Assembly (NCBI GenBank): GCA_000759755.1
Contig: BBMW01000009.1
Location: 1 to 64,000, forward strand
Direction: 5' to 3'
DNA: 64,000 bases
Source: Citrobacter werkmanii NBRC 105721
Lineage (GTDB): Bacteria > Pseudomonadota > Gammaproteobacteria > Enterobacterales > Enterobacteriaceae
How positions within the stretch are numbered: position 1 is the stretch's first letter; every line of letters begins with the position of its first letter. This document shows, in pieces, positions 53,778-64,000 of this stretch. The notes under the pieces were generated by a model, which searched no databases, was not told the DNA's origin, and saw only the letters and a list, made by a program, of their open reading frames with translations. Position numbers and translations under genes: made by a program.

Positions 53778-54926
53778 TCAAATATGCGCGATAGAATTGG
53801 GCGTGTGGCCCGTCTTGCGCAGCAGCATCAGTAAATAAATAAACGATACGCTGGCAATCATGATAAACAGCAAGCTATCTGAATAATTCTGCATCAGCAT
53901 AGCGGTAAACGACGGGCCAAGCAGACTGCCAACGGTATAGCTTAATAGCAAAGCCTGATTCATGGCCACCAGTTGATGATGTTCCACCTTTTCACAGGCC
54001 CATGCCATCGCGACCGGATAGAGAGTAAAACCTGCCGCACCCAACATAAATAATGCGGGGGCCATCGCCGCCTGATTCAGCATAGCAATACTCCCGACGA
54101 TAACCACAAAGACCTGGACGCGTAAAACCAGCAGGCGTCCCAGTTTGTCCGCCAGGCGGCCAATCGGCCATTGCCCCAGAATACCGGCGCTAACCAAAAC
54201 TGCCATCCAGAAACCAATGCTGGCATTGCTCACTCCCTGATGGTTCAGATACAGCGGCATCAGGCCGTACAAAGAGCCCAGAACAATCCCGGAAATAATG
54301 CAGCCATTAACGCCCAGACGCGCCTGTCGCAGCTTCAGCATCGATACAATAGGGGTGGAGTGCTGTTCATTACCCTGCTGATTGGCAATCCGCGTAAAGA
54401 GCAGCGGCAGAACCCCAGCCAGGATGGTTCCCGTCACCCACGGCAGCACGTTCATCAGTTCTGTTGATACTTTACTGACCAGCAATTGCCCTAAAAACGT
54501 CCCCACGTAATAGATCATCATATAGGCGGCAAGCAAACGTCCACGATTGCGCGAAGTCCCACTGCACATCAGCGCACTTTCCACTACCACCCAAATCATG
54601 GCGCAGCCAACGCCGGCAATGAAGCGCCAGGTCATCCAGCTCCAGAATCCAACCATAATCCCCAGTCCAACACAGCCCGCGGCAAAAATAAACGAGGCGA
54701 TGTAATAGCTGCGGTTAAAACCAAGGCGTTTAATTAGATACCCGGTCAGCAACGTCCCTACCAAATTACCGGTAAAGTAGGACGAACTCACCATACCTAC
54801 CTGCCAGGTTGGCAGATTTTCATGGGCGAGCCAAAGCGGGACGAGCGTGTTTAACACGGCGATCGCCAGGGTCAACAGAAGCAGCCCGCACAGCAGCAGC
54901 ATGACGGGACGGGTATAGATGGACAT
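53778..54926 (-). CDS. ycaD: Major facilitator superfamily transporter YcaD
   Basis: A 382-residue MFS inner-membrane protein with about twelve transmembrane helices, the same length as E. coli YcaD. MFS-type charged loops such as [14 protein letters not shown] and [15 protein letters not shown] are visible. The substrate is unknown. It is divergent from ycaC. Confidence 0.92.
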   Translation of the reverse strand: MSIYTRPVMLLLCGLLLLTLAIAVLNTLVPLWLAHENLPTWQVGMVSSSYFTGNLVGTLLTGYLIKRLGFNRSYYIASFIFAAGCVGLGIMVGFWSWMTWRFIAGVGCAMIWVVVESALMCSGTSRNRGRLLAAYMMIYYVGTFLGQLLVSKVSTELMNVLPWVTGTILAGVLPLLFTRIANQQGNEQHSTPIVSMLKLRQARLGVNGCIISGIVLGSLYGLMPLYLNHQGVSNASIGFWMAVLVSAGILGQWPIGRLADKLGRLLVLRVQVFVVIVGSIAMLNQAAMAPALFMLGAAGFTLYPVAMAWACEKVEHHQLVAMNQALLLSYTVGSLLGPSFTAMLMQNYSDSLLFIMIASVSFIYLLMLLRKTGHTPNSIAHI

Positions 54927-55311
54927 GAATAAAAACCGTGAGGAAGCTCAAATTTCATGCGCATCATGCCACTGCTAAAAACATTGTCAATCGGCGCAAT
55001 CAGAGGGCTGAGGCGCTTTCTGGACGATCGATTCGTATTACTGATTCTTAACGTGAATGGATAAATAACAGAAAAATACATCTGCTTGTTTTTATTGATC
55101 TAAAACAAAAATCTCACGTTTCGTTCAGTCGAAAAATTTCATGGACTCCCCTTACTTTTATTTCTTACTAAACTCTATGCGAGATGCAGAGCGGTATTGT
55201 CTTCGACATAGAACAGTAAGTTCTTATTTATACTTCCAGTCCGGATACCGTTCTTTCTCCAGACTTAAACTCATCAAATTTCCCGCACCGATGCCGAACA
55301 GGAGAAATATC
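54927..55311. promoter_or_regulatory. ycaD-ycaC divergent intergenic region
   Basis: This 385-nt gap holds no convincing gene; an open frame from 55141 into ycaC is leader. TTGATCTAAAACAA at 55095-55108 resembles an FNR site with one good half. TTCTTTCTCCAGACTTAA at 55251-55268 resembles the BaeR consensus core. A GAACAGGAGAAATATC ribosome-binding site precedes the ycaC ATG at 55312. Confidence 0.4.
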
Positions 55312-55938
55312 ATGACTAAACCTTACGTAAGACTTGATAAAGATAATGCGGCAGTATTGCTGGTCGATCATCAGGCTGGCTTGCTCTCTCTGGTTCGGGA
55401 TATCGATCCCGATAAATTCAAGAATAACGTGCTTGCCCTGGGTGATTTGGCAAAGTACTTCAAGCTCCCGACTATCCTGACCACCAGTTTTGAAACAGGG
55501 CCGAACGGACCGCTGGTACCGGAACTGAAAGCTCAGTTTCCCGATGCGCCCTATATTGCTCGCCCGGGAAACATCAACGCGTGGGATAACGAAGATTTCG
55601 TGAAAGCAGTAAAAGCGACCGGCAAAAAGCAGCTGATTATCGCCGGTGTCGTGACGGAAGTTTGCGTCGCCTTCCCTGCGCTATCCGCAATAGAAGAAGG
55701 GTTTGACGTCTTTGTCGTCACGGATGCTTCGGGTACATTTAACGAAATCACCCGCCATTCAGCATGGGATCGGATGTCGCAGGCTGGTGCGCAATTGATG
55801 ACGTGGTTCGGCGTCGCGTGTGAGCTGCACCGCGACTGGCGTAACGATATCGAAGGGCTGGCGACGTTGTTCTCTAATCACATTCCAGATTATCGCAATC
55901 TGATGACCAGTTACGACACGTTGACCAAACAGAATTAA
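55312..55938 (+). CDS. ycaC: Isochorismatase-family hydrolase YcaC
   Basis: A 208-residue cysteine hydrolase of the isochorismatase fold; the E. coli homologue forms an octamer and its substrate is unknown. The ATG at 55312 is chosen because it has AGGAG upstream and gives the K-12 length. The catalytic Cys is 118 in VVTEVCVAFPA, with Asp19 in LLVDHQAG and Arg84 nearby as partners. Confidence 0.93.
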   Translation: MTKPYVRLDKDNAAVLLVDHQAGLLSLVRDIDPDKFKNNVLALGDLAKYFKLPTILTTSFETGPNGPLVPELKAQFPDAPYIARPGNINAWDNEDFVKAVKATGKKQLIIAGVVTEVCVAFPALSAIEEGFDVFVVTDASGTFNEITRHSAWDRMSQAGAQLMTWFGVACELHRDWRNDIEGLATLFSNHIPDYRNLMTSYDTLTKQN

Positions 55939-55970
55939 AAAACCGGGGCGAAAAACCTGGCGTGACATAA

Positions 55971-56040
55971 TGCCGGATGACAAGCAGCGTGAAGGCCTAC
56001 TGTTCTGTAGGCCGGAGAAGGCACGAGCCGCCATCCGGCA
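55971..56040. repeat. BIME: two inverted REP elements
   Basis: A degenerate REP (TGCCGGATG to GGCCTAC, 55971-56000) faces a near-consensus REP on the other strand (56007-56040, reading TGCCGGATGGCGGC to CCGGCCTAC). The central GGCCTAC / GTAGGCC forms a stem. The pair lies between the convergent ycaC and dmsC genes. Confidence 0.75.
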
Positions 56041-56049
56041 TATTATGGA

Positions 56050-56913
56050 TTAGCTTGCAACCGCCATACCGACGGTCATATGCAGGCCATAGAACACGCC
56101 ACGACCAATCAGCTCGCCGACTATCAGCAGAATAAACGCGACGGAAAGCAGTGGTATTGCGGGTTGATAACCTTTGACTTGCGGTACAATCCAGCAGCAC
56201 AGCGCTAACGCCAGTGCCACGATCCGCCAGGCCATCAGCGAGCCATAATCCGGAACCAGCGCAGACGCCTGTTGAATCGAACTGTGGATCGTCGCCAGTT
56301 CGGCACCCTGCATTACAGACATAATGGCGCTCACGACCAGAGCAAGCACTGAAATGGCTGGCAGCAGACGCATCGCCCAACCGTCAATACCGGCAATTCT
56401 CAATAGCAGATATCCCAGCAGCGGACCGCCCATAAACAGCGTCAGGAAGAAACCCAGCGGCGTCCAGACACTGTACCAGGTCGGCACGGTATCAATGGTG
56501 TTATACACACGCACCATCATCCAGACAAAAATGACGCCCAGTACCATGGTGACAACTAACCACAGATTGCGTAATGCGGGCGGCATTTTTTTCAACATCG
56601 CCAGCAGCCAACCGATGCCGCCAATGGCAAAGAACACTGAACCGCTGGCGATTTCATTGCTCAGCGCAGAAGCGCCTACGCGATTGAGCGAGTTAAAGGC
56701 ACGCATCGGCGAGCCCAGGTGAAGCATAGAAGCAATAAAGCCAATGCCCATCAGTACCCACAGCCCGAACATGCAGGCGATTACCCGCTGCTGCGATTCA
56801 GGACGTAAGTCCCCTTTCATTAACGCCAATGCCAGAACGATAAAGCCACCAACCACACACTGTCCGAAGACCGTAAAGATCATCAGCGGCCATTCATGCC
56901 ATCCACTTCCCAT
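56050..56913 (-). CDS. dmsC: Dimethyl sulfoxide reductase, membrane anchor subunit DmsC
   Basis: Anchors DmsAB to the periplasmic face of the inner membrane and oxidises menaquinol. The ATG at 56913 gives 287 residues, the E. coli length, with GGAGGTG upstream. The frame extends further only through antisense of dmsB. Eight hydrophobic segments are expected for the family. It follows dmsB with a 1-nt gap. Confidence 0.95.
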   Translation of the reverse strand: MGSGWHEWPLMIFTVFGQCVVGGFIVLALALMKGDLRPESQQRVIACMFGLWVLMGIGFIASMLHLGSPMRAFNSLNRVGASALSNEIASGSVFFAIGGIGWLLAMLKKMPPALRNLWLVVTMVLGVIFVWMMVRVYNTIDTVPTWYSVWTPLGFFLTLFMGGPLLGYLLLRIAGIDGWAMRLLPAISVLALVVSAIMSVMQGAELATIHSSIQQASALVPDYGSLMAWRIVALALALCCWIVPQVKGYQPAIPLLSVAFILLIVGELIGRGVFYGLHMTVGMAVAS

Positions 56914-56914
56914 C

Positions 56915-57532
56915 TTACACCTCCTTCGGATTGGCCAGATAACCCGTGGTATCCCCGGTCGGGCGGCTATTGGCGTTAGGTTTGATGACAATGCTCGGTT
57001 TGGTGAAGTGCGCGCCCGGGAGTGGCGCAACAGCGGCCAGAGTACCGTGTTTTTTACGCAGTTCGTCAATCGGACCGAAATCCAACGCACGCAGTGGGCA
57101 GGACTCGACGCAGATAGGTTTCTTACCTTCAGCGACGCGCTCATGGCAGCCATCGCATTTGGTCATATGTCCTTTTTCCGCATTGTACTGGGGCGCACCG
57201 TAAGGACAGGCCATGTGACAATACCGACAACCAATGCACACGTCTTCATCCACGACGACAAAGCCATCTTCACGTTTGTGCATCGCGCCGCTCGGACATA
57301 CCTTGGTGCAGGCCGGGTCTTCACAGTGGTTACAGGCAATAGAGAGGTAATAGGCAAAGACGTTTTGGTGCCAGACACCATTGTCTTCTTGCCAGTCGCC
57401 ACCCGCGTACTCGTAAATGCGGCGAAAACTGACATCCGGGGTTAAATTTTTGAAGTCTTTGCAGGCCAGTTCGCAGGTTTTGCAACCGGTGCAACGACTG
57501 GAATCAATAAAAAATCCATACTGGGTTGTCAT
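56915..57532 (-). CDS. dmsB: Dimethyl sulfoxide reductase, iron-sulfur subunit DmsB
   Basis: A 205-residue ferredoxin-like electron carrier between DmsC and DmsA with four [4Fe-4S] clusters. Cysteine groups are visible in order: CTGCKTCELAC, CNHCEDPACTKVCP, CIGCRYCHMACP and CDGCHERV with CVESCP. It follows dmsA after 10 nt with a GGAGTAACC-type site. Confidence 0.97.
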   Translation of the reverse strand: MTTQYGFFIDSSRCTGCKTCELACKDFKNLTPDVSFRRIYEYAGGDWQEDNGVWHQNVFAYYLSIACNHCEDPACTKVCPSGAMHKREDGFVVVDEDVCIGCRYCHMACPYGAPQYNAEKGHMTKCDGCHERVAEGKKPICVESCPLRALDFGPIDELRKKHGTLAAVAPLPGAHFTKPSIVIKPNANSRPTGDTTGYLANPKEV

Positions 57533-57542
57533 CGGTTACTCC

Positions 57543-59987
57543 TTACACCTTTTCAACCTGAACAAGGTTCGTATGTGACGGATTCCCCTTCGCGAGAGGA
57601 GAAGGACGCTGAGTCGTCAGGACGTTAATACAGCCGCCCTGATCCACACGCTTCGTGTCCGGGTCGTACCAGGCCCCTTCGCCTAATGCCACCACGCCGG
57701 GCATCATACGCGGCGTCACTTTCGCTTCGATATGCACCTCGCCACGATCGTTAAAGATGCGTACCTTGTCACCGTTGTTAATGCCACGTCGCTGCGCATC
57801 CAACGGATTGATCCACATTTCGTGGCGGCAGGATGCTTTCAGAACATCTACGTTGCCATAGGTCGAGTGGACGCGAGATTTGTAGTGGAAGCCGGTCAGT
57901 TGCAGCGGGAATTTCTCCACTAGCGGATCACCTAAGCTTTCAAAGCCAGGGGTATAAATCGGCAATGGATCGATCACATCCCCTTCCGGCAGTTCCCAGG
58001 TTGCCGCGATCTCGGCAAGCTGCTGCGAATAAATTTCGATCTTACCCGACGGCGTGTTGAGCGGATTGGCTTTGGGATCGTCACGGAACGCTTTGTACGC
58101 CACGTGATGCCCTTCAGGATCTCGCTGCTTAAAGATGCCTTGTTTACGGAACTCTTCAAACCCAGGCAATTCAGGAATGGCTTTGCGCGACTGCTCATAC
58201 AGATGACGCATCCACTCTTCCTGAGAACGACCTTCGGTAAACTGCTGCTCGACGCCAAGGCGTTTCGCCAGCTCGCTGGTCATCTGGTAGATAGTCTTAC
58301 ATTCGAAACGTGGTTTGATCGCCTGATCGGTGAAAATCACATAGGACATGTTTCCGCAGGACGCATCCAGCGCGAAGTCCATCTGTTCGGAAGCGGTACA
58401 GTCTGGCAGCAAAATATCCGCATATTTCGCCGAGGAGGTCATATGGCAGTCGATGACAACGATCATCTCGCACTTCTTGTCATCCTGCAGGATTTCGTGC
58501 GTGCGGTTAATATCAGAGTGCTGGTTAATCAAGCAGTTACCAGCATAGTTCCAAATCATTTTAATCGGAACATCAAGCTTATCTTTGCCGCGAACGCCGT
58601 CACGCAGCGCCGTCATCTCCGGACCACGCTCAATAGCGTCCGTCCACATAAACATTGAGATGCTGGTTTCAACAGGGTTTTCCAGCGTGGGCATACGCTC
58701 AAACGGCAGACTGTAAGAGCCTTCACGCGCACCGCTGTTGCCGCCATTGATGCCAACATTACCGGTCAGAATGGCCAGCATAGAAATAGCACGGGTCGCT
58801 ATTTCACCGTTAGCATGACGCTGCGGCCCCCACCCCTGGCTGATGTATGCCGGTTTAGCGCTGCCAATTTCGCGCGCCAGTTTGATGATACGGTCAGCGG
58901 GAATACCGGTAATCTGTGCCGCCCATTCCGGGGTCTTGGCAACACCGTCAGTCCCCTGCCCAAGAATATACGCCTTATAGTGGCCATTCTTCGGCGCGTC
59001 AGCTGGCAAGGTTTTCTCGTCGTAACCCACGCAGTATTTGTCGAGAAACGCCTGGTCCACCAGGTTTTCGGTGATCAGGACATACGCCAGACCATTAACC
59101 AACGCCGCATCTGTACCAGGACGGATCGGGATCCATTCATCTTCACGCCCCGCGCCGGTATCGGTATAGCGGGGATCGATAATAATCATCCGGGCATTGG
59201 ATTTCTGGCGCGCCTGTTCAAGGTAATAGGTTACCCCGCCCCCGCTCATACGGGTTTCGCCAGGGTTATTACCAAACAAAACAACCAGCTTGCTGTTTTC
59301 AATGTCGGACGGGCTGTTACCGTCGGCCCAGCCGCCGTAGGTGTAGTTCAACCCGGCAGCGATTTGTGCCGAAGAGTAGTCCCCGTAGTGATTCAGGTAA
59401 CCACCACAGCAGTTCATCAGACGTGCCACCAGCGTTTTACCCGGCGGCCAGGAGCGCGTCAGGGTGCCACCCAGCGTACCGGTGCCGTAGTTCAGATAGA
59501 TAGATTCGTTACCATAGTCTTTAATCAGACGCTGCATGTTGCTGGCAATAATCTCGTACGCCTCATCCCAACTGATGCGCTCAAATTTGCCTTCGCCACG
59601 CTTGCCGACGCGTTTCATCGGGTATTTCAGACGATCGGGATTATAAACGCGACGACGCATCGAGCGACCACGCAGACAAGCTCGCACCTGGTGCAGACCG
59701 TCATAGTTGTCATCGCCAGTGTTGTCGGTTTCGACATACTTTATTTCACCGTCTACCACATGCATCCGCAGTGGACAGCGGCTACCGCAGTTTACCGTAC
59801 ACGCGCTCCAGATGACTTTCTCATTGCGCTGCGTGGGATTAATGGCTTCGGCGGCATTGGCAATACGGGTAAATGGCAGGGTAAACGCGCTACTGGCCAC
59901 CGCCAGTCCGCCTATCGCCGTCGTTTTTACCAAACCGCGGCGACTAACCTCAGCTGCCAGCACGGCATCGGGGATCTTAGTTTTCAT
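57543..59987 (-). CDS. dmsA: Dimethyl sulfoxide reductase, catalytic molybdenum subunit DmsA
   Basis: Reduces DMSO and amine N-oxides in anaerobic respiration. The 814 residues equal the E. coli precursor. A twin-arginine signal (SRRGLVK, residues 15-21) ends near ANA at 45. The [4Fe-4S] cluster ligands are Cys63, Cys67, Cys71 and Cys104. Mo-bisPGD contacts include LMNCCGGYLNHYGDYSS, with the Mo-ligand serine in the following loop. It heads dmsABC, downstream of serS, with an FNR-like promoter. Confidence 0.97.
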   Translation of the reverse strand: MKTKIPDAVLAAEVSRRGLVKTTAIGGLAVASSAFTLPFTRIANAAEAINPTQRNEKVIWSACTVNCGSRCPLRMHVVDGEIKYVETDNTGDDNYDGLHQVRACLRGRSMRRRVYNPDRLKYPMKRVGKRGEGKFERISWDEAYEIIASNMQRLIKDYGNESIYLNYGTGTLGGTLTRSWPPGKTLVARLMNCCGGYLNHYGDYSSAQIAAGLNYTYGGWADGNSPSDIENSKLVVLFGNNPGETRMSGGGVTYYLEQARQKSNARMIIIDPRYTDTGAGREDEWIPIRPGTDAALVNGLAYVLITENLVDQAFLDKYCVGYDEKTLPADAPKNGHYKAYILGQGTDGVAKTPEWAAQITGIPADRIIKLAREIGSAKPAYISQGWGPQRHANGEIATRAISMLAILTGNVGINGGNSGAREGSYSLPFERMPTLENPVETSISMFMWTDAIERGPEMTALRDGVRGKDKLDVPIKMIWNYAGNCLINQHSDINRTHEILQDDKKCEMIVVIDCHMTSSAKYADILLPDCTASEQMDFALDASCGNMSYVIFTDQAIKPRFECKTIYQMTSELAKRLGVEQQFTEGRSQEEWMRHLYEQSRKAIPELPGFEEFRKQGIFKQRDPEGHHVAYKAFRDDPKANPLNTPSGKIEIYSQQLAEIAATWELPEGDVIDPLPIYTPGFESLGDPLVEKFPLQLTGFHYKSRVHSTYGNVDVLKASCRHEMWINPLDAQRRGINNGDKVRIFNDRGEVHIEAKVTPRMMPGVVALGEGAWYDPDTKRVDQGGCINVLTTQRPSPLAKGNPSHTNLVQVEKV

Positions 59988-60094
59988 AGGGGCTCACTCT
60001 GCTGCTCACAATAAACTAAAAATAAATACTCGTTGTATAGATTTTTATATATCGCTAGTATTAATATACAGACTGGTAGATACTGACTTTCATT

Positions 60095-60143
60095 CGAAGG
60101 CAGTATTACTCCTATGTGGGTAGTGGTTATTGTCCGACGTCAA
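60095..60143 (-). promoter_or_regulatory. dmsA promoter with degenerate FNR box
   Basis: Read on the minus strand, TTGACGTCGGACAA (60143-60130) is a degenerate FNR box, close to the E. coli dmsA site TTGATACCGAACAA. A TAATAC -10 (60108-60103) lies 31 bp away centre to centre, which places FNR at about -41.5 with transcription starting near 60095. This fits class II FNR activation. Confidence 0.62.
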
Positions 60144-60151
60144 ACGGGCAT

Positions 60152-60177
60152 AAAAAAAGCGCCCTAAGGCGCTTTTT
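60152..60177 (-). terminator. Intrinsic terminator of serS
   Basis: On the minus strand the 10-bp stem AAAAAGCGCC / GGCGCTTTTT with a 4-nt loop continues into more T. It lies 18 nt after the serS stop and separates serS from dmsABC. Confidence 0.9.
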
Positions 60178-60194
60178 CGCATAGAAAAGGTAGC

Positions 60195-61508
<1,314 letters not shown>

Positions 61509-61517
61509 TTAAAATGG

Positions 61518-61543
61518 GAAAAGTGACCACAGCCTGCGGTCAC
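61518..61543 (-). terminator. Likely intrinsic terminator of rarA
   Basis: On the minus strand GTGACC / GGTCAC with inner CAG / CTG pairs (one mismatch) is followed by TTTTCCCATTTT. It lies 36 nt after the rarA stop and may also cover the serS leader. Confidence 0.65.
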
Positions 61544-61578
61544 AGGGATACAGAGACAACATTACCGCAACGATAACA

Positions 61579-62922
61579 CTAACGGTAGCGTTTTATAGGG
61601 CTATTTTGATCCTGTCCGGCGAGCCAGGCGAGCTTTTCGCCAATCTTGCCTTCAAGACCTCTGTTTGTGGGGCGATAATAGCGCGTTTGTGCCATTTCCT
61701 GGGGGAAGTACTCTTCTCCGGCGGCATAGGCATTTGGTTCATCATGCGCGTAACGATACTCCTGACCGTAGCCCATCTCTTTCATCAGTTTAGTCGGTGC
61801 ATTACGCAGGTGAACGGGAACGTCATAATCCGGACGTTCGCGAGCATCGGCCAGTGCCGCCTTAAAGGCGGTGTAAACCGCGTTACTTTTCGGCGCACAG
61901 GCCAGATAAACAATCGCCTGAGCAATTGCCCGTTCGCCTTCTGCGGGTCCCACGCGGGTGAAACAATCCCACGCGGAAATCGCCACCTGCATAGCGCGCG
62001 GATCTGCGTTGCCCACATCTTCAGAGGCAATCGCAAGGCAGCGACGGGCAACGTACAGCGGATCGCCACCCGCGGTAATGATCCGCGCATACCAGTAGAG
62101 CGCCGCATCCGGGGCGCTACCGCGTACCGACTTGTGTAAGGCGGAGATGAGATCGTAAAAACGATCGCCTTTATTATCAAAGCGCGCGCTGCGTTCACCG
62201 GCAATTTCGGTAAGCAATTCCGCTTTCAATACGCGCTTGCCGGAATCATTAACTTCGGCCATATCGGCCATCATTTCCAGCGTATTCAGCGCCCGCCGCG
62301 CATCACCATTAACCAGTTCAGCAATCGCCCGACGCGTCTCTTGTGGCAGAACAATATCCTGCCCACCGTAACCCCGCGCTTTATCAGCCATCGCCTGATC
62401 CAGTACTTGTTCAATATCGTCGGTGGTTAACGATTTCAGCAAATAAACGCGTGCCCGCGACAGCAGTGCCGAATTCAGTTCAAACGAGGGGTTTTCGGTG
62501 GTAGCGCCAATAAACGTAATTGTACCGTCTTCAATATGCGGTAAAAACGCATCCTGCTGGCTTTTATTAAAGCGATGGACTTCGTCCACAAACAATATTG
62601 TGCGTCGGCCAGCGTTACGGTTCTGACGCGCACGCTCAATCGCTTCACGAATTTCTTTCACACCAGAGGTGACAGCCGAAATTCGTTCAACATCGGCATT
62701 AGCGTAACGGGCAATGACTTCGGCAAGGGTGGTCTTACCCGTTCCCGGTGGCCCCCATAAAATCATGGAGTGCAGGTGCCCGGCCTCGATGGCACGCGGC
62801 AAAGGCTTACCCGTAGCCAGCAGATGCTGCTGGCCGATATACTGCGCTAAATTTTCTGGCCGCATACGCGCGGCCAGTGGCTGAAAAGTATTATCAGAAA
62901 AGTCGAGCGACAGATTGCTCAC
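61579..62922 (-). CDS. rarA: Replication-associated recombination protein RarA (MgsA)
   Basis: AAA+ ATPase related to clamp loaders and WRNIP1 that acts at stalled replication forks. The 447 residues equal E. coli RarA. Walker A is [13 protein letters not shown] (residues about 54-66), Walker B is [11 protein letters not shown], and Sensor 1 is [11 protein letters not shown]. It lies 10 nt downstream of lolA on the same strand, so they are co-transcribed. Confidence 0.96.
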   Translation of the reverse strand: MSNLSLDFSDNTFQPLAARMRPENLAQYIGQQHLLATGKPLPRAIEAGHLHSMILWGPPGTGKTTLAEVIARYANADVERISAVTSGVKEIREAIERARQNRNAGRRTILFVDEVHRFNKSQQDAFLPHIEDGTITFIGATTENPSFELNSALLSRARVYLLKSLTTDDIEQVLDQAMADKARGYGGQDIVLPQETRRAIAELVNGDARRALNTLEMMADMAEVNDSGKRVLKAELLTEIAGERSARFDNKGDRFYDLISALHKSVRGSAPDAALYWYARIITAGGDPLYVARRCLAIASEDVGNADPRAMQVAISAWDCFTRVGPAEGERAIAQAIVYLACAPKSNAVYTAFKAALADARERPDYDVPVHLRNAPTKLMKEMGYGQEYRYAHDEPNAYAAGEEYFPQEMAQTRYYRPTNRGLEGKIGEKLAWLAGQDQNSPIKRYR

Positions 62923-62932
62923 TCACACGCCT

Positions 62933-63544
62933 CTACTTACGTTGATCGTCAACCGTTACACCTTGCGGCGGGGTAAAGGTGAATTTCGATGGTTCAATCG
63001 CGCCATTCTGCTGCGATTTCAGCTGATAACTGCTGCGCTGATCGTCTTGCTCAACGGCGCTAAACTGATGGATCGTCCCGTCGCGCCCAACATTGATCGT
63101 AAACTGTTTCAGGTTACCGTTGCTGGTTTTCGGCGTCAGCACAAAATCATCGCCGTTTTGCTTAATGTTGTACTGCTGCCAGTCGCTGGCCTGGTTACGT
63201 GCAATCAGCATGAATGGCGTGTTGCCGGTGGCGTCTTTCAGCCAGGTCGCAGTAGCTTGTTCAACAAACGGGTTAAAGAACCACAGCGTTTTACCATCGG
63301 AGACCAGGATGCTCTCGTCAGGCTGCGTCATGTGCCAGTTAAACAGATTAGGACGTTTAACCCATAAATCACCCTGACCCTCCTGCACTGCCGCACCGCT
63401 ACCGTCCGTAACCTTCTGCGTAAAGCTGGCATGGAAGCTACTGACTTTATCCAGGCGGCTTTTCAGGTCGCTGGCAGCGTCAGCCCAGACGCTGCTGACT
63501 GCAAAGCTCGACAGTAATGCACAGGTGATTGCGATTCTTTTCAT
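62933..63544 (-). CDS. lolA: Outer-membrane lipoprotein carrier LolA
   Basis: Periplasmic chaperone that carries lipoproteins from LolCDE to LolB. The 203-residue precursor has a Sec signal peptide of 21 residues ([21 protein letters not shown], given here in part) before [13 protein letters not shown]. The [15 protein letters not shown] segment is the conserved hydrophobic-cavity region. It lies between ftsK and rarA, the conserved order. Confidence 0.96.
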   Translation of the reverse strand: MKRIAITCALLSSFAVSSVWADAASDLKSRLDKVSSFHASFTQKVTDGSGAAVQEGQGDLWVKRPNLFNWHMTQPDESILVSDGKTLWFFNPFVEQATATWLKDATGNTPFMLIARNQASDWQQYNIKQNGDDFVLTPKTSNGNLKQFTINVGRDGTIHQFSAVEQDDQRSSYQLKSQQNGAIEPSKFTFTPPQGVTVDDQRK

Positions 63545-63655
63545 CGTTATTCCTCAAAATACGTCACTCCCAACGGGGAGATCCCTCTGCTATCCATTTC
63601 AGGCCAAAAATCAGCATGAGGAAAGTAGAAAATACTGAATTACTTAACTTTGCAA

Positions 63656-64000
63656 TCAATCGAAGGGCGGCGGAGCCAACACTTCACGATTACCATTATG
63701 CCCTTGCTCACTGACAATTCCCTGCGCTTCCATTTGTTCGATGATGCGTGCCGCTCGGTTGTAGCCGATACGGAATTGTCGTTGAACACCGGAGATGGAA
63801 GCTTTGCGTTTTTGGGTAACAAAGTTCACCGCCTGATCGAACAACGGATCTAACTCTTCGCCACCATCAAAGCCGCCAGCACCACCTTCGCTTTCGCTAT
63901 CAGAGGTAATACCGTCAACATATTGCGGACGCCCGCGCGCCTTCCAGTCCTGAACCACGGCGTGAACTTCTTCATCACGAACAAAGGCGCCGTGTACACG
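63656..64000 (-). CDS. ftsK: DNA translocase FtsK, C-terminal part (truncated by window end)
   Basis: Only the last 114 codons are present; the reading frame continues out of the window at 64000. The visible part is the gamma domain, a winged helix that reads KOPS sequences and activates XerD at dif. Segments are [32 protein letters not shown] and the terminal [10 protein letters not shown]. The acidic linker ([11 protein letters not shown]) sits just before it. A 111-nt gap separates it from lolA. Confidence 0.97.
   Translation of the reverse strand, partial: RVHGAFVRDEEVHAVVQDWKARGRPQYVDGITSDSESEGGAGGFDGGEELDPLFDQAVNFVTQKRKASISGVQRQFRIGYNRAARIIEQMEAQGIVSEQGHNGNREVLAPPPFD

Noticed and set aside
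55141-55311. N-terminal extension of YcaC
   Set aside because: The frame is open from 55141, but the product before residue 58 is not YcaC-like and a good AGGAG site precedes the ATG at 55312, which gives the K-12 length.
58815-60014. Open frame of 399 codons on the plus strand, opposite dmsA
   Set aside because: Fully overlaps the well-supported dmsA gene in antisense; no ribosome-binding site or promoter seen.

Overview
This is a chromosomal window from a member of the Enterobacteriaceae, most likely Citrobacter or a close relative. Almost every protein matches its E. coli K-12 counterpart in sequence and length, and the gene order follows the K-12 segment from ssuEADCB to ftsK. Intact ssuEADCB and dmsABC, E. 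coli-like proteins without strict identity, and REP elements fit Citrobacter better than Escherichia or Salmonella. The genus call is an inference from memory of these genomes. No rRNA, tRNA, CRISPR array, prophage or insertion sequence was seen.

Layout. 225-4476: sulfonate-sulfur operon ssuEADCB, ending in a terminator and a REP element. 4573-13274: pepN, pncB (with a NadR box), asnS, ompF (long OmpR/MicF-type leader) and aspC. 13329-24005: gloC, mepK and ldtD (peptidoglycan), then cmoM-mukF-mukE-mukB, the chromosome condensin operon. 24141-33300: elyC, ycbJ, the ycaR-kdsB pair, ycaQ, the msbA-lpxK lipid A pair and comEC/ycaI. 33503-41831: ihfB, rpsA, cmk, aroA-serC, ycaP and ycaO. 42236-46361: the anaerobic focA-pflB and pflA cluster with an FNR box. 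52143-64000: ycaM, ycaD, ycaC, dmsABC, serS, rarA, lolA and the 3' end of ftsK.

The least ordinary stretch is 46387-52138, between pflA and ycaM, where K-12 carries ycaK and ycaN. It holds a short, possibly frameshifted secreted ORF, an unrecognised secreted four-cysteine protein, a divergently transcribed RpiR-family regulator, and an operon for an ascorbate-type PTS (EIIB, EIIC, EIIA) wrapped around a split transketolase (N and C halves). A 13/14-bp inverted repeat in the divergent promoter is a good candidate operator, and a perfect 12-bp hairpin lies between the transketolase and EIIA genes. I infer an uncharacterised ketose uptake and catabolism module: the PTS would deliver a phosphorylated ketose that the split transketolase cleaves directly.

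How the genes work together. Several units are housekeeping sets: lipid A flipping and phosphorylation (msbA-lpxK) beside CMP-Kdo synthesis (kdsB); cell-wall 3-3 crosslink formation (ldtD) and cleavage (mepK); serine and chorismate synthesis (serC-aroA). The anaerobic functions (focA-pflBA, dmsABC) lie on either side of the carbohydrate island.
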